DNA from: a bacterium
GTDB lineage: Bacteria; BMS3Abin14
Length of the DNA stretch: 13,968 nt
NCBI GenBank assembly: GCA_020352595.1
Contig: CP070682.1
Span: 2,114,688-2,128,655 of the forward strand
Direction of reading: 5' to 3'
Positions within the stretch are counted from its first letter, which is position 1; each line of letters begins with the position of its first letter. The notes under the pieces were generated by a model. The model was not told where the DNA came from and ran no database searches. It was given only the letters and a program-made list of their open reading frames with translations. The translations under genes were made by a program, and so were the position numbers. This document shows, in pieces, positions 13,314 to 13,968 of this stretch.

Positions 13314-13457
13314 TCAGTCCGGACTGGCTTTGCTCTTCTCTTCCCTGGTGAGCGCACTTCTGAGCTTCATGAGTCCCCCGGCGACTAGAGCCACGAGGAT
13401 GGTCGCTGCGACGAAGATCAGCGCGATCACCGCCATCGTCAGCAGGAACTCCAACAT
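13314..13457 (-). CDS. Small membrane protein of unknown function, 47 aa (MLEF paralogue 2)
   Basis: This is a 47-aa protein starting MLEFLLTMAVIALIF. One helix covers about 5-30 and ends AGGLMK, followed by a basic/acidic tail (KLRSALTREEKSK). Small residues (Ala, Gly) are spaced along the helix, which could favour helix packing. It is paralogous to the 48-aa product downstream. It has the same AGGAGGTGG ribosome binding site at the same five-base distance (13463-13471). It is the first gene after a TTGACA-17-TATATT promoter with a leader of about 48 bases. Paralogy, codon-level conservation of the start, and matched signals make it very likely a real and strongly expressed gene. Its function is unknown. 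Confidence 0.87.
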   Translation of the reverse strand: MLEFLLTMAVIALIFVAATILVALVAGGLMKLRSALTREEKSKASPD

Positions 13458-13501
13458 CTTAACCACCTCCTCGACATGGAACCGATCTTTTCATCTCCCA
13501 G

Positions 13502-13523
13502 GCTTGTTAAAAATATAACAAGC
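13502..13523. promoter_or_regulatory. Perfect palindrome over the -10, candidate operator
   Basis: GCTTGTTA (13502-13509), six bases, then TAACAAGC (13516-13523) form a perfect 8-bp inverted repeat centred on the -10 hexamer and including the predicted start. A further AACAAG half-site (13539-13544) touches the -35, 22 bp from the first. It looks like a repressor site, but the regulator is unknown. As RNA only one arm would be transcribed, so it is not a terminator. Confidence 0.6.
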
Positions 13524-13540
13524 TCCCTTTCCGATGTCAA
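13512..13540 (-). promoter_or_regulatory. Sigma-70 promoter of the small-protein pair
   Basis: The minus strand has TTGACA (13535-13540), a 17-base spacer and TATATT (13512-13517). AT-rich DNA upstream (13541-13600) could serve as an UP element. The predicted start is near 13505. Confidence 0.88.
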
Positions 13541-13544
13541 CAAG

Positions 13545-13705
13545 TTTTTGTGATAAAAAACACAATCAAGCATTACCAACATCAAAACATAACACTAATG
13601 CGAACTTTCACTAAGTACCCCGTTTTCCGGCCTCCGCTGTATCGACCAGCCCGCAAGACGGCTCCCGTCCGGGGAAGGATATATTCCCGGCCCTTTTCCC
13701 CCGCC
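13545..13705. other. Divergent intergenic region, AT-rich then GC-rich
   Basis: The first 70 bases are the most AT-rich part of the window and lie behind the small-protein promoter. The rest is ordinary GC-rich sequence with a C-rich run. No clear plus-strand promoter for the exporter gene was found. Confidence 0.4.
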
Positions 13706-13747
13706 CTGTTTCCTGTTTACTGTTCTGTCGTTTCTGTTTACTGTCTA
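13706..13747 (+). repeat. Heptanucleotide tandem array (CTGTTTN family) abutting the exporter start
   Basis: There are six 7-base units: CTGTTTC, CTGTTTA, CTGTTCT, GTCGTTT, CTGTTTA, CTGTCTA. It ends four bases before the ATG at 13752, so it occupies the place of a ribosome binding site. No Shine-Dalgarno sequence is visible there. Confidence 0.8.
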
Positions 13748-13751
13748 ACCC

Positions 13752-13968
13752 ATGCTGATCCTGCTTTTCCCCATCGTGCTCTTCATCGCTGGTCTTTTCG
13801 GCATGATGGGCCTGGCAGGGGGCGTCATCTATGTGCCCCTCCTCTCCTGGTGGGGGCTGGACTTCGCCACGGGAGCCATCCCCCTGAGCCTGCTCCTCGG
13901 GACGGCCACCGGGCTGAGCGCTTCCTACACCTACATGAGGGGCCGCTTCATCCATTTCAGGGTCGGCC
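13752..13968 (+). CDS. TauE/SafE-family membrane exporter, N-terminal part (runs off right edge)
   Basis: The first 72 codons are visible. They begin MLILLFPIVLFIAGLFGMMG, with GLAGGVIYVPLLSWWGLDF at about residues 20-38. This matches the start of the TauE/SafE sulfite-exporter-like family, where a membrane helix is followed by G-x-x-G-G-x-x-x-V-P-x-L. A second helix (IPLSLLLGTATGLSASYTY) and a basic loop (MRGRFIHFR) follow. Members of the family move sulfur-containing or other organic anions, but the substrate cannot be told. ATG 13752 was chosen because it gives the expected N-terminal helix. It has no ribosome binding site and directly follows a 7-bp repeat array. It is divergent from the small-protein pair. 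Confidence 0.8.
   Translation, partial: MLILLFPIVLFIAGLFGMMGLAGGVIYVPLLSWWGLDFATGAIPLSLLLGTATGLSASYTYMRGRFIHFRVG

Noticed and set aside
1..13968. tRNA or rRNA genes
   Set aside because: No cloverleaf, GTTCGA-type T-loop context or rRNA-like sequence was found by eye. A covariance-model scan would be decisive.

Overview
The window is mostly a division and cell-wall (dcw) operon read on the minus strand. In transcription order, from right to left, it runs mraZ, rsmH (mraW), ftsL, ftsI, murE, murF, mraY, murD, ftsW, murG and murC. murC is cut by the left edge after its first 78 codons. Gene order, GC-rich coding sequence, a meso-diaminopimelate type MurE (DNPR motif) and an FtsI with a C-terminal PASTA domain suggest a Gram-negative bacterium, most likely a Deltaproteobacteria/Desulfobacterota-like lineage. 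That placement is an inference from gene order and domain make-up, with no database search behind it.

The operon starts at a near-consensus sigma-70 promoter (TTGACA, 17 bp, TATTAT) at 11642-11670. Four TGG boxes with an exact 10-bp period (11606-11640) follow and fill the short mraZ leader, as expected of a MraZ autoregulation site. Between ftsL and murG the genes are nearly continuous: ATGA or TTGA stop/start overlaps, or gaps of 0-3 bases. Gaps of 33-42 bases remain only at mraZ/rsmH, rsmH/ftsL and murG/murC. RsmH methylates 16S rRNA; MurC, D, E and F assemble the UDP-MurNAc-pentapeptide; MraY and MurG make lipid I and lipid II; FtsW and FtsI polymerise and crosslink septal wall with FtsL as partner. 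Six of the eleven genes start with TTG, all of them biosynthetic or methyltransferase genes. The three fts genes and mraZ use ATG.

Upstream of mraZ (11671-13751) is a repeat-rich stretch carrying three very small membrane-protein genes on the minus strand. One encodes 45 aa (12072-12209), with a sigma-54-like -24/-12 element upstream. The other two encode paralogous proteins of 47 and 48 aa (13314-13457 and 13135-13281) that both begin MLEF. This pair has a consensus promoter, a perfect palindrome over the -10, two identical near-perfect ribosome binding sites and a strong intrinsic terminator. It is the best candidate here for an undescribed system. Around these genes lie heptanucleotide-period tandem arrays, two hairpin-forming repeats rich in GCAAAG/CTTTGC, and other inverted repeats. 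At the right edge a plus-strand gene for a TauE/SafE-type membrane exporter begins and runs off the window.
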